Source: an uncultured Lamprocystis sp. (lineage in GTDB: Bacteria > Pseudomonadota > Gammaproteobacteria > Chromatiales > Chromatiaceae). Taken from it: a stretch of DNA of 33,735 nt. A model generated the notes under the pieces. The model searched no databases. It had not been told where the DNA came from and saw only the letters and a list, made by a program, of their open reading frames with translations. The position numbers and the translations under genes were made by a program. How positions within the stretch are numbered: position 1 is the first letter of the stretch; each line of letters starts with the position of its first letter. The stretch lies in the NCBI RefSeq assembly GCF_903933125.1, contig NZ_CAIZIZ010000453.1, positions 1 to 33,735 of the forward strand. Direction: 5' to 3'. Below, in pieces: positions 25,692 through 32,058 of the stretch.

Positions 25692-25931
25692 TTACTCATC
25701 CAAGTCCAAGGCGGCCAAGGTCACCGGGCCATAACGGCGACCGCAGAACGGGCAGAACGGCGCGTGTAACTTGGGCACCGGCTTGCGGCTCTTTTCGGCG
25801 GCGCGCTCGATCGCAACGGTAGTGGGAATAGTGTGCAGGCTCAGTTCTTTAGTGATGATCGTCGCACTGATCAGCCGGAACCCTCGCTCCGCCAACTGTC
25901 GATCGACCTCAACAGCACAGTTGCAGCTCAT
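25692..25931 (-). CDS. Small zinc-ribbon-like protein
   Basis: A 79-residue protein beginning MSCNCAVEVDRQLAERGFRL and ending with APFCPFCGRRYGPVTLAALD. The CNC and CPFCG cysteines may bind one zinc. Such proteins are common in phage accessory operons; the function is unknown. The start overlaps the stop of the gene before it (ATGA). Confidence 0.7.
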   Translation of the reverse strand: MSCNCAVEVDRQLAERGFRLISATIITKELSLHTIPTTVAIERAAEKSRKPVPKLHAPFCPFCGRRYGPVTLAALDLDE

Positions 25932-26356
25932 ACGCCCTCCGGTGCCAGCGGAAAGACCTTGGCAATCGTGATCGTCGCCTGTTCCCTTGCCACCAACCAC
26001 GCCTCCCAGTAGGCGCGGCCAGTCGGAGTCATCCACTGCGTCGGGTCGTGCCCGGCGGCGGTGCCGGCCGTGGCCAGGGCAAGCAATTTGAGCAGCGCCC
26101 TGACGTCACCGCGCGGCAGGGGTGGCAGGCTCAGGTCGTCGATCAACTGGGGCTGCAGGTCCGCGCGGTGCGGACACGGGTCAAGCGGGGCAATAGCATT
26201 GGCGCGCAAGTGCATCATCGCCGCGGCGTTGGCCAGGTCAGCAGCCGCCGCTCGGTAGGGGCTGTAGGCGGCCAATTGTTGCGCAAGGCGCTGGACGCTG
26301 TCGGCGTGCAGCCGTAGCCGGCCGGCGAGTTCGTAACGCGTCGGCTGGGGGCTCAT
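25928..26356 (-). CDS. Hypothetical helical protein after parB
   Basis: A 142-residue, alanine-rich helical protein from ATG 26356, which has AGGAGG four bases upstream. It begins MSPQPTRYELAGRLRLHADS and includes MTPTGRAYWEAWLVAREQAT near the end. No family recognised. ATG overlaps the ParB-like stop. Longer open frames upstream are noise inside that gene. Confidence 0.7.
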   Translation of the reverse strand: MSPQPTRYELAGRLRLHADSVQRLAQQLAAYSPYRAAAADLANAAAMMHLRANAIAPLDPCPHRADLQPQLIDDLSLPPLPRGDVRALLKLLALATAGTAAGHDPTQWMTPTGRAYWEAWLVAREQATITIAKVFPLAPEGV

Positions 26357-28131
26357 GGTGCCTCCTGATCCTGCGGCTGCTCTGCGGGGGATGCAGCAAG
26401 TCCCAGGTACTCCTGCACGACGGCGCGGACCGGGCCATCGTAGTTGAGGTTCAGGAGTCCGGCTATCCGGGCGCGCAGGAAGCGCGTGCGGGTGTGGCCC
26501 GCGAGGTGCTGAGCGATGGCGGCCGGGGCGGGAATGCTGTTGGTCGTGCCGGAGGATCGGGCGTGGTAACTGAGCAGGCGCCAGAGCAGTAGGGCAAGCA
26601 GTTGTTCGGGCTCGGCCAGGCTGACCGCGGCGCGGATGGCGTCGCATTCGGTTTGCGCCTGGGCCTGGCGCGCCTCGAACTCGGCCTCCCGTGCGTCACG
26701 GTCCGGTCGTGCAATCCGGTCGGCTGCCTCCGCGGGGTCGAGGGTCTGCGCGGCGTGGTGTTGGTGCTCCGCGTTGCGGGTGACCATGCACGCTTGATCC
26801 ATGCACCACGACTTGCGCCCGGACCAGCCGTCGGTCTCCGCGCGCTGCGGGCAGGTCCGGCACTGGTCGGCGGGGTCTTCACAGTTCCACTGCGGGGATA
26901 ACAGTGTGTTGTTGAGCCATTTGCCATCCGGCAAGGGGATATACAACTCGTAATAGATGCCGTGCAGCTCGCGGCGCAGGTCGGCGACGGTGAAGGGATT
27001 CGGCGCGTCGTTGTTGACCGTGGCGGCGCCGCTGGTCGCTTCGGCGTCGAGGTCCTCGTCGCGGTCGTCGGCGGGCGCGGGCGTTGGCGACGGGGTGCCG
27101 GCGCAGCGCTTGCCGAGGATGGTCCGCAAGCGCTCCATCACGGCCAGGCGCGCGATGTGCGGCAGGATGCGCAGGCCGTGACTGGGGGTGAGCGGGCTCT
27201 CGGCGATCAGGTCTTGGCACCAGCCGGGGAGCGCGAGCAGCCGCAAATAGTTGGCGACCTGGGGGCGGGTCCACGGGCGCCCGTCGTGGTGGAGGAGGCC
27301 GCGCGTGGTGAGGTGCACGGCGATTTGGGCGGGCGTCAGGGTGTATTGGCGTGCCAGATGATTGAAGGTCAGCACCCAATCCCACGCTTGGAGTGGCCGC
27401 CCGGGCTCGTTCAGCAGCGCCTGCCGCACAATCAGGTCGGCGCCGTAGTCGGTGTCGGGATCCAGGATGGCGCGCAGGGTGGGCAGGCCGACGAGCTGGG
27501 CGGCGCGCCAGCGGCGCTCACCATCGACCAAAATCAGGGGGGCTTCCTCGGGCGGCGGATTAAGGCGCTCGCGGAAGCGGATGGGGTGTTGCTGTCCGCC
27601 GGTGTGCATGGACGCACCCAAGGTGCGCAGCGCGGCGGGGTCGAACAGTTTGCGGGGTTGATGCGGGTCGGGCATCAGGTCGCCCACCGGGATGTCGTAG
27701 ACCTGGTTGATAACGTACCGGGGCGCCGGCAGGGTGGTCAGTGTCTGGAGGTGCGGGGCCAAACGGAAGCCGCGGGGCGCGGATCGGGTGACCGGGACCG
27801 CGGTGTCTGGCGGTGGTGATGGGGCGCTGGTGAGATCGGTTGGCGGACGGTCTTGCTCCTCAAGGACGCAGGCCGGACAGTAGGCGACCGTGTCGGGGCC
27901 AGGATCGGGGAAGCGCCAACCACCCGCGGTGGCCGCCGCGCGGCAGGCGTCGCGGGCGTCCTCGGGGGTCGTGGCGACGCGCTGGTGGAGGGCGCCCACG
28001 GAGCCGCAGGCACAGCGGGGATAGGCAACCGGCTGTTTGCCACCGGTCGCGGGGTGGACGACGATCGCGCCCGGTTGCGGCGCCGTGCTGGGCGGCCGGC
28101 GTTGTTTGCGTGCGGCGTCTGAGATGGCCAT
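26353..28131 (-). CDS. ParB/Spo0J-like DNA-binding protein with two cysteine clusters
   Basis: A 592-residue protein. Residues 140-240 form a ParB N-terminal domain: YDIPVGDLMPDPHQPRKLFD, then LVDGERRWRAAQLVGLPTLR, the ERRWRAA motif of the CTP-binding box. An HTH-like region follows (TLTPAQIAVHLTTRG, RPQVANYLRLLALPGWC). Two cysteine groups flank it: C40, C42, C85, C88 before the domain, and C417, C424, C427, C443, C448 after (NCEDPADQCRTCPQR), each able to hold a metal. The family acts in DNA partition or in regulation of mobile elements. No ParA is encoded in the window, which argues for a non-partition role or use of a host ParA. It starts at a TGATG overlap with the preceding gene. Confidence 0.85.
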   Translation of the reverse strand: MAISDAARKQRRPPSTAPQPGAIVVHPATGGKQPVAYPRCACGSVGALHQRVATTPEDARDACRAAATAGGWRFPDPGPDTVAYCPACVLEEQDRPPTDLTSAPSPPPDTAVPVTRSAPRGFRLAPHLQTLTTLPAPRYVINQVYDIPVGDLMPDPHQPRKLFDPAALRTLGASMHTGGQQHPIRFRERLNPPPEEAPLILVDGERRWRAAQLVGLPTLRAILDPDTDYGADLIVRQALLNEPGRPLQAWDWVLTFNHLARQYTLTPAQIAVHLTTRGLLHHDGRPWTRPQVANYLRLLALPGWCQDLIAESPLTPSHGLRILPHIARLAVMERLRTILGKRCAGTPSPTPAPADDRDEDLDAEATSGAATVNNDAPNPFTVADLRRELHGIYYELYIPLPDGKWLNNTLLSPQWNCEDPADQCRTCPQRAETDGWSGRKSWCMDQACMVTRNAEHQHHAAQTLDPAEAADRIARPDRDAREAEFEARQAQAQTECDAIRAAVSLAEPEQLLALLLWRLLSYHARSSGTTNSIPAPAAIAQHLAGHTRTRFLRARIAGLLNLNYDGPVRAVVQEYLGLAASPAEQPQDQEAP

Positions 28132-28588
28132 CAGGTGGGCTCCTGGTTGATCGGTTCGAGGTCCAGCAGTTGTTGCCCCTGGTGGACCATGTTCCAGCGC
28201 GCCCAATCCAGCAGCGCCACGTGAAGCTCCCTCTCCTCGTCATCGCTGCGCTGCCCGTCTGGATCGTAGAGGTCCAGCAGCGATTGACCGGCGTCGGCCA
28301 TCCGCTGCGCAATCGCGAGCACAGGGTCGCGTCGTGCGCAGCGGCCGCGGCAGGGCTGGCACGGTTTCCCGAGAAACGGTCAGTGGCGCCGTGGCTGTGC
28401 TCGGCATAGGCCTCCTCCCACTCCTCTACCAAGCTGAGCGCAAACGCGGTCGCGCTGCTTGGTTCGGGGTCGGCGCCGCCGGCGCTGTCCACGGCCTGGT
28501 CGACGATGTCCTGCACCTCCTGAGCCAAGGCGATACCGGCATCAATGAGCCGGCCAGACAACGCCGGGTGAGAGGATTCAATGTGCAT
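28131..28588 (-). pseudogene. Frameshifted hypothetical gene before parB
   Basis: Two good coding segments lie in different minus-strand frames. The first starts at ATG 28588 (GGAG seven bases upstream): MHIESSHPALSGRLIDAGIA, then AQEVQDIVDQAVD and LVEEWEEAYAEHSHG. Around 28320 its character collapses to Arg/Ser/Trp noise. At the same point a second frame begins, VLAIAQRMADAGQSLLDLYD, running to LLDLEPINQEPT and a stop that overlaps the parB start. Joined, they give about 150 residues of consistent acidic helical protein. A single-base indel or sequencing error near 28322 is the simplest explanation. Otherwise the second part is a separate 63-residue gene with GTG 28322. Function unknown. Confidence 0.6.
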
Positions 28589-28608
28589 GTGCTGGCTCCG
28601 GGATGAGG

Positions 28609-28681
28609 CCCCGCCCAATGACCGCGCCCTGTGGTTTCTGTTCTTCTAACAGCACTCGCAAGGGTTGCTCAATGGGCGGGG
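28609..28681. repeat. 12-bp inverted repeat within the leftward operon
   Basis: CCCCGCCCAATG at 28609-28620 and CAATGGGCGGGG at 28670-28681 are reverse complements at 11 of 12 positions, with a 49-nt loop. They fill the only sizeable gap in the leftward operon. The structure could modulate processing or translation of the downstream message. On the minus strand the loop also contains a 25-codon open frame from GTG 28655, too short to support. Confidence 0.4.
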
Positions 28682-28694
28682 GTAAAGTGGTGGA

Positions 28695-28838
28695 TCAGTC
28701 CTCGTCGAGGGTGTTGTTCGGGTCGCTATCCGGGTCGGGATTGCGGTCGGTTTCGGGGTCCTGATCGCCGGTCGAGGTGTTCAGCAGATCCGGGTCGGTG
28801 ACGTCGGTCGCTGCGGTCTGGTCGGTTGGTTCGGTCAT
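28695..28838 (-). CDS. Very acidic 47-residue protein
   Basis: ATG 28838 is preceded by AGAGGCAAG and opens a 47-codon frame: MTEPTDQTAATDVTDPDLLN, then TSTGDQDPETDRNPD and a tail ending NTLDED. About a quarter of the residues are Asp or Glu and only one is basic, so it could mimic DNA or serve as an unstructured charged partner. The composition is unlike out-of-frame GC-rich noise, and the start site is good. It is the first gene of the overlapping run leading to parB and int. Confidence 0.6.
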   Translation of the reverse strand: MTEPTDQTAATDVTDPDLLNTSTGDQDPETDRNPDPDSDPNNTLDED

Positions 28839-29206
28839 GTCTTGCCTCTGGGTTAGATGGTGCCCCGCACTTGCACGGCGGCGGGGCGAGCCGCTCCTCG
28901 TGGGATAGGGGGCGCGGGTGGGTATAGAGCCCAGTCGGCGCCTGGCCTGCTATGACGTGTCGATGATTCCGCCGGGTAGCTCCGGTTCCGATTGCGCTGC
29001 ATCGCCAGCGGCTGACCTCAACGTGCCATCGGTCAGCAACCTTGAGACTGCCGTCCAGGGCGGTCCGGGCACGAAGGGAAATCTGTGCCTGGATAACCCG
29101 CCAGGCCGGGGCGACTGTTCTGCGGTATTGCGCTGTAGAACACGGGGCTTAAGTCACCCGCGCAGCGTTCCCCAAGTCTTGGGTCACCCGTTCAATCCGT
29201 CGCCGA
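28839..29206. other. Intergenic leader of the leftward operon
   Basis: No credible gene in 368 nt. It holds a near-palindrome CCCAAG-T-CTTGGG at 29171-29183 and a direct repeat GTCACCCG at 29153 and 29183. These lie just beyond the stop of the 80-residue gene and may form a regulatory or transcript-processing site. A promoter for the acidic-protein gene could be here, but I see no strong -35/-10 pair. Confidence 0.4.
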
Positions 29207-29449
29207 TCACACTTCGGTTGATGCTTCCTTCCAGTCGACGCCCACCAGCGTGTCGTTGTCGGTATCCGCCATGCGGCCAATGACGGCCATCACGGCCTGG
29301 CGGCTGGGGTGCCGGACGACAGCGACACCGGGGCTCATTTCGTGGGCGGTAATGGTAATTTTCCATTTCGGGTTGAGGTTCCCTTCGGTGACGTACCGAC
29401 ATGCCGCCTGCAACGTGGGTAAGGACTCGTGCTCAAAGTAAGCGGTCAT
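29207..29449 (-). CDS. Hypothetical protein, first gene after the distal operator
   Basis: An 80-residue protein (MTAYFEHESLPTLQAACRYV), with PKWKITITAHEMSPGVAVVR and AVIGRMADTDNDTLVGVDWK, giving alternating strands and helices. GGGAG lies eight to eleven bases before the start; ATG 29452 is an alternative. No family recognised. It stands 80 nt downstream of a TAGC-N4-GCTA operator on the minus strand, in the position of a first early-left gene. Confidence 0.65.
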   Translation of the reverse strand: MTAYFEHESLPTLQAACRYVTEGNLNPKWKITITAHEMSPGVAVVRHPSRQAVMAVIGRMADTDNDTLVGVDWKEASTEV

Positions 29450-29528
29450 CATCGCGGGCGCTCCCGTGGGGGCCGGCTGGGTGGCCGACGATGAGAGAAA
29501 GGATAGCCACAGCTAAATTTATATTCAA

Positions 29529-29540
29529 TAGCGTTTGCTA
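29529..29540. promoter_or_regulatory. Distal operator copy (OL-like), TAGC-GTTT-GCTA
   Basis: TAGCGTTTGCTA is the exact reverse complement of the operator copy at 30670. It sits in a short AT-rich block (29510-29560) upstream of the leftward gene at 29449, with TATAAA-like words on the minus strand beside it. The repressor encoded at 30267-30659 is the likely binder, which would put the leftward operon under the same control as cro. Confidence 0.7.
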
Positions 29541-29554
29541 CATATTTATTGCAC

Positions 29555-29577
29555 AAAAAAACCCGCAATAGCGGGGT
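29555..29577 (-). terminator. Factor-independent terminator of the repressor-TA operon
   Basis: On the minus strand CCCGC-TATT-GCGGG is followed by seven T residues. It lies 29 nt past the antitoxin stop and just before the distal operator, cleanly separating the repressor-toxin-antitoxin transcript from the leftward operon. Confidence 0.85.
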
Positions 29578-29605
29578 GGGGTCTACCGGACTGGGCGGCG
29601 GCGGT

Positions 29606-29977
29606 TCAGGCTGCTTGGGCGCCGACGCTGGCCAACCGAATCTGCACTTCATCCCACGGGACGCGGACTGTCCCGCCAGCGTCCTGCGCGATCAAGTCCA
29701 GGTCCAGGAGCTTGGCAACGTCGGCGCGGACGCGGCCGAGGGGTCGCCCCAAGCGCGTGGCCAGGTCATCCATAGCCACCGGCCCCAGCCCTTTGAGCGC
29801 GTCCAAGAGCGCCAGCCGCGCCGGGGTCAGGTCCGCGAGGAGCTGCGCCGTGGTGGCGTACCCCAGGTGATAGTCCGCTTCCGGCAGGACCTCGCCCGCG
29901 TCTAAACGGCGGGCCGTGGTCCGCAGCTCGGCCTGCATCTGCTGCCAGTCAGACAATTCAATCACCGCTTTCGCCAT
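29606..29977 (-). CDS. HVO_A0114-type winged-HTH antitoxin, partner of TumE
   Basis: A 123-residue protein with a C-terminal winged helix: LLADLTPARLALLDALKGLG, then VAMDDLATRLGRPLGRVRAD and LDLIAQDAGGTVRVPWDEV. This is the pattern of the HVO_A0114 family of putative DNA-binding proteins that pair with TumE toxins. It probably neutralises TumE and represses the operon. The start overlaps the end of the toxin gene by 20 nt, in the toxin-first order usual for this pair. The transcript ends at the terminator just downstream. Confidence 0.78.
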   Translation of the reverse strand: MAKAVIELSDWQQMQAELRTTARRLDAGEVLPEADYHLGYATTAQLLADLTPARLALLDALKGLGPVAMDDLATRLGRPLGRVRADVAKLLDLDLIAQDAGGTVRVPWDEVQIRLASVGAQAA

Positions 29978-30260
29978 CATGCCCTCCGAGCCGGTTTACA
30001 TCCGCGCTGAAATCCGCCATCAACTGATCCAGGGAGCGGAACGCATAGGCCACTTCGACCATTCCTAGGTGTTTGTGGTCGCCTTTGCCGCGCTCGTTGT
30101 CGTAGCGCACCACACAGCGCCCGTCCCGCCCCGCGTACAGGCGATATTTGAAGGGGTGGGTGCAGCCCGCCACGGGCGGGGCCACGCGCCACACGACCGC
30201 CTCGATCACCAGCCCATCGGGCCGCGTGATCTTCTTGCGATACACCGGGATTGCGCGCAT
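29958..30260 (-). CDS. TumE-family toxin (DUF6516)
   Basis: A 100-residue protein: PVYRKKITRPDGLVIEAVVW, then PFKYRLYAGRDGRCVVRYDN, ERGKGDHKHLG and a final helix LDQLMADFSADVNRLGG. The YDNERGKGDHKH segment is the family fingerprint and is likely at the active or binding site. TumE proteins are annotated as toxins paired with a wHTH antitoxin; the cellular target is not settled to my knowledge. ATG 30260 begins 6 nt after the repressor gene stop, so the toxin is co-transcribed with the CI-like repressor. Confidence 0.82.
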   Translation of the reverse strand: MRAIPVYRKKITRPDGLVIEAVVWRVAPPVAGCTHPFKYRLYAGRDGRCVVRYDNERGKGDHKHLGMVEVAYAFRSLDQLMADFSADVNRLGGHDGESGD

Positions 30261-30266
30261 CGCCCG

Positions 30267-30659
30267 TCACGACGCCTTCTGCCGGGCGAGAAAGTGTTCG
30301 ACGATCGCCTGGTTCACCTGTTTCTTTTCCGAAAGTTCTCGCAGCACCGCCTCTTGCTGCTCTTCCGTGAGTCCGTCGAAGTAGCCGAGCAGGGCCTGCT
30401 GGCGTGGGGTCAGGGACGGAGCGGCCAGCAAGGGAGCATCGAGGGCCGCGGAGGGGTCTTCGTGAGCTTGATCCATCCACCCCGCTGGCAACCGCAAACA
30501 TCGCTCGATATGACGCGCTAGTTTTTCTCCCATCTCTCTATGCCCGCTCAGGTATTGCCAGATCACAGGGGGAGTTCTCTGCACCATGAGAGCAAACGCC
30601 GCCTGGTTTCCTTGGGCGCGGGTATCTACCAATAGCTGAAGGCGATCACGTCTTGACAT
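30267..30659 (-). CDS. CI-like repressor (HTH, no peptidase domain)
   Basis: A 130-residue protein with an N-terminal HTH (RDRLQLLVDTRAQGNQAAFA, MVQRTPPVIWQYLSGHREMG, EKLARHIERCLRLPAGWMDQ) and a helical tail LTPRQQALLGYFDGLTEEQQ. Compared with lambda CI it lacks the self-cleaving peptidase domain, so it is not expected to respond to RecA by autocleavage. It diverges from the Cro-like gene across a region with three matching operators. It is the first gene of the repressor-TumE-antitoxin operon. Confidence 0.85.
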   Translation of the reverse strand: MSRRDRLQLLVDTRAQGNQAAFALMVQRTPPVIWQYLSGHREMGEKLARHIERCLRLPAGWMDQAHEDPSAALDAPLLAAPSLTPRQQALLGYFDGLTEEQQEAVLRELSEKKQVNQAIVEHFLARQKAS

Positions 30660-30669
30660 GGCCGCACCA

Positions 30670-30681
30670 TAGCAAACGCTA
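30670..30681. promoter_or_regulatory. Operator 1, TAGC-AAAC-GCTA
   Basis: First of three TAGC-N4-GCTA half-site pairs between the repressor and cro genes. It lies 11 nt from the repressor start, overlapping its probable promoter. Its 12-mer is identical, in inverse orientation, to the distal copy at 29529. Confidence 0.75.
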
Positions 30682-30684
30682 GTG

Positions 30685-30696
30685 TAGCCTAGGCTA
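30685..30696. promoter_or_regulatory. Operator 2, TAGC-CTAG-GCTA
   Basis: A perfect 12-bp palindrome in the middle of the divergent region, with its start 15 bp from that of operator 1. The short spacing would allow cooperative binding with operator 1. Confidence 0.75.
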
Positions 30697-30709
30697 TTTC
30701 ATAAATGCG

Positions 30710-30721
30710 TAGCAACGGCTA
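30710..30721. promoter_or_regulatory. Operator 3, TAGC-AACG-GCTA
   Basis: Third copy, its start 25 bp from that of operator 2. It abuts the -10-like box of the rightward promoter, so binding here should block cro transcription. Confidence 0.75.
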
Positions 30722-30725
30722 TATT
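30720..30725 (+). promoter_or_regulatory. -10-like box TATATT for cro
   Basis: TATATT ends 7 nt before the cro ATG, so transcription would begin at or next to the start codon and the message would be leaderless or nearly so. The -35 position has only a weak TTTCAT. The divergent repressor gene likewise has TATGGT six bases before its ATG on the other strand. Confidence 0.45.
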
Positions 30726-30732
30726 TTGGCCC

Positions 30733-31068
30733 ATGGATATTCGCAGTTACTACGATTCGTTACCGAACGGTGGCCGCCGGGCACTTGCAAAAGACCTGAA
30801 CATATCGCCTGCGTATCTATATCAGATGGTTACAAAGATACGCCCCATCGCACCAAAGCTGTGTCGTGCTATCCAGATCGCCACCGAAAGCGCCGTGACA
30901 GTCCACGACCTGCGCCCCGACATCTTCGGCCCCGCTGTCGGCGTATCGCCGGACCAAGGGAAGACGGCCAGTGAGGACGAGGCGCCGACCGTCGACCGCC
31001 GCCGCACCGACCGCCGCATTGATGATCGGCTCCACCCGGCCGCGACGGACGAAGGCCACTCCGCATGA
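30733..31068 (+). CDS. Cro/YdaS-like antirepressor or repressor
   Basis: A 111-residue protein whose first 70 residues match the YdaS/Cro type: MDIRSYYDSLPNGGRRALAK, DLNISPAYLYQMVTKIRPIA, PKLCRAIQIATESAVTVHDL and RPDIFGP. The rest is a charged, probably disordered tail (VDRRRTDRRIDD). No Shine-Dalgarno is seen, in keeping with a leaderless transcript. It is divergent from the CI-like gene and should bind the same operators in different order. A strong terminator follows 45 nt after the stop. Confidence 0.85.
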   Translation: MDIRSYYDSLPNGGRRALAKDLNISPAYLYQMVTKIRPIAPKLCRAIQIATESAVTVHDLRPDIFGPAVGVSPDQGKTASEDEAPTVDRRRTDRRIDDRLHPAATDEGHSA

Positions 31069-31112
31069 CATCCAACCGAGTCCTCCTCGCCTCTCTCAAC
31101 AGAGGGGCTTCT

Positions 31113-31145
31113 GCCCGGCCGGGTCGCTCGGCCGGGCGTTTTTTT
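31113..31145 (+). terminator. Strong factor-independent terminator after cro
   Basis: GCCCGGCCG and CGGCCGGGC form a perfect 9-bp stem around a 7-nt loop, followed by a run of seven T. It lies between cro and the rest of the rightward genes, like lambda tR1, so downstream genes need read-through or their own promoter. Confidence 0.92.
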
Positions 31146-31178
31146 GGGTCAGTTCGAGGTAGCCAGAGGTAGCCACCC

Positions 31179-31367
31179 ATGGAAGACGATCTGCACATTG
31201 CCGAATTCAAGCTCCGGCTCAAGCCGGCCGATGCCGATCTGCTGCGGGCCTTGGCGCGCAAACGCGACGTACCGCCGGCCGTGATGGTGCGGGCGATCGT
31301 GATCGCCGCGCTGGCACCGGCCGGGTACAGCGTACCGGCCGCGCCCGAAAACAGAAGGCCCGTCTAG
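31179..31367 (+). CDS. Small hypothetical protein, possible ribbon-helix-helix type
   Basis: A 62-residue protein: MEDDLHIAEFKLRLKPADAD, LLRALARKRDVPPAVMVRAI, VIAALAPAGY. A short strand (EFKLRLK) followed by two helices suggests an RHH-like DNA-binding fold, by shape only. It starts 33 nt after the terminator. Repeated GAGGTAGCCA words lie directly upstream. Confidence 0.6.
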   Translation: MEDDLHIAEFKLRLKPADADLLRALARKRDVPPAVMVRAIVIAALAPAGYSVPAAPENRRPV

Positions 31368-31398
31368 GCCCTCACACACATTGTTCGGGGGGAGAGTC

Positions 31399-31614
31399 AT
31401 GGGGAGCAATGCCGCGTCGTCACCGCCAGGGCCTGAGGGGGTCTTTACCGTCCACTTGGATGCGCTCCAAGCCGCGCAGGTCCGCCACACCGCGGCGGCC
31501 TGGGGCCTGACGCCGGAGCAGGTGCTCACCGGGCTGGTGGTCAACCAACTGACGGCTTGTGCTGACGGTGTGGTGGACCTGGTTCCCCCGCCGATCACGC
31601 TCAAACCGATGTGA
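31399..31614 (+). CDS. Hypothetical small protein
   Basis: A 71-residue protein from ATG 31399, which has GGGGGAGAG just upstream. The core FTVHLDALQAAQVRHTAAAW, then LTPEQVLTGLVVNQL again has a strand-helix-helix look, similar in plan to the gene before it. No family recognised. It lies between the RHH-like gene and an HTH gene in a compact rightward run. Confidence 0.6.
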   Translation: MGSNAASSPPGPEGVFTVHLDALQAAQVRHTAAAWGLTPEQVLTGLVVNQLTACADGVVDLVPPPITLKPM

Positions 31615-31623
31615 GATGCCGCC

Positions 31624-32058
31624 ATGACGTCGTTCCCCTGGACCCCACAGATCGATGCCAAGATCATCGCCGCCCGCGTCCGTGGCGAGCTGCTGCGCGA
31701 GATCGCCGCGCGCTTGGGTATATCGCGCACCACGCTGAGTGACCACCTGGCCACCCTCGACGGCGGCCTGACGAAACGCAAAAAGCGGCCGCGGAAATCC
31801 CCCGTGACCGGCGTGCCCGGTGTGATCCCGCCCCCGATCCCAGGCGGTCATTCCGAGGTGCAAGCCTCCAAAGACGCCCTGGACGCCCTGCGCCAGCGGG
31901 TCGGACTGGAAGCGGATGCCGCCCGCGCGGTCCGCATCGCCGCGCGCCGCGCGGAGAACGATGCGCGGGTGGCCCTGGCGCATCAGGTCCGCATGGCAGA
32001 ACACCGGGCGGTGTTGACCTGGGAAGTGCTCGCGCGGCGGCATGTGAGAAGCGCATGA
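31624..32058 (+). CDS. HTH protein upstream of the primase
   Basis: A 144-residue protein. The N-terminus (PWTPQIDAKIIAARVRGELL, REIAARLGISRTTLSDHLAT) is a GcrA/resolvase-type HTH. A basic linker (KRKKRPRKSP), a proline-rich stretch and a long charged helix follow. It may be a small terminase-like or regulatory protein; the evidence does not decide. The stop overlaps the primase start by 4 nt. Confidence 0.7.
   Translation: MTSFPWTPQIDAKIIAARVRGELLREIAARLGISRTTLSDHLATLDGGLTKRKKRPRKSPVTGVPGVIPPPIPGGHSEVQASKDALDALRQRVGLEADAARAVRIAARRAENDARVALAHQVRMAEHRAVLTWEVLARRHVRSA

Noticed and set aside
27860-28618. 252-codon minus-strand frame running into parB
   Set aside because: Only the first 90 or so codons look coding; the rest overlaps parB in another frame. 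Treated as a frameshifted gene ending at 28131.
28578-28655. 25-codon open frame (GTG start) between the acidic gene and the frameshifted gene
   Set aside because: No Shine-Dalgarno, very short, and it overlaps a dyad; not enough support.
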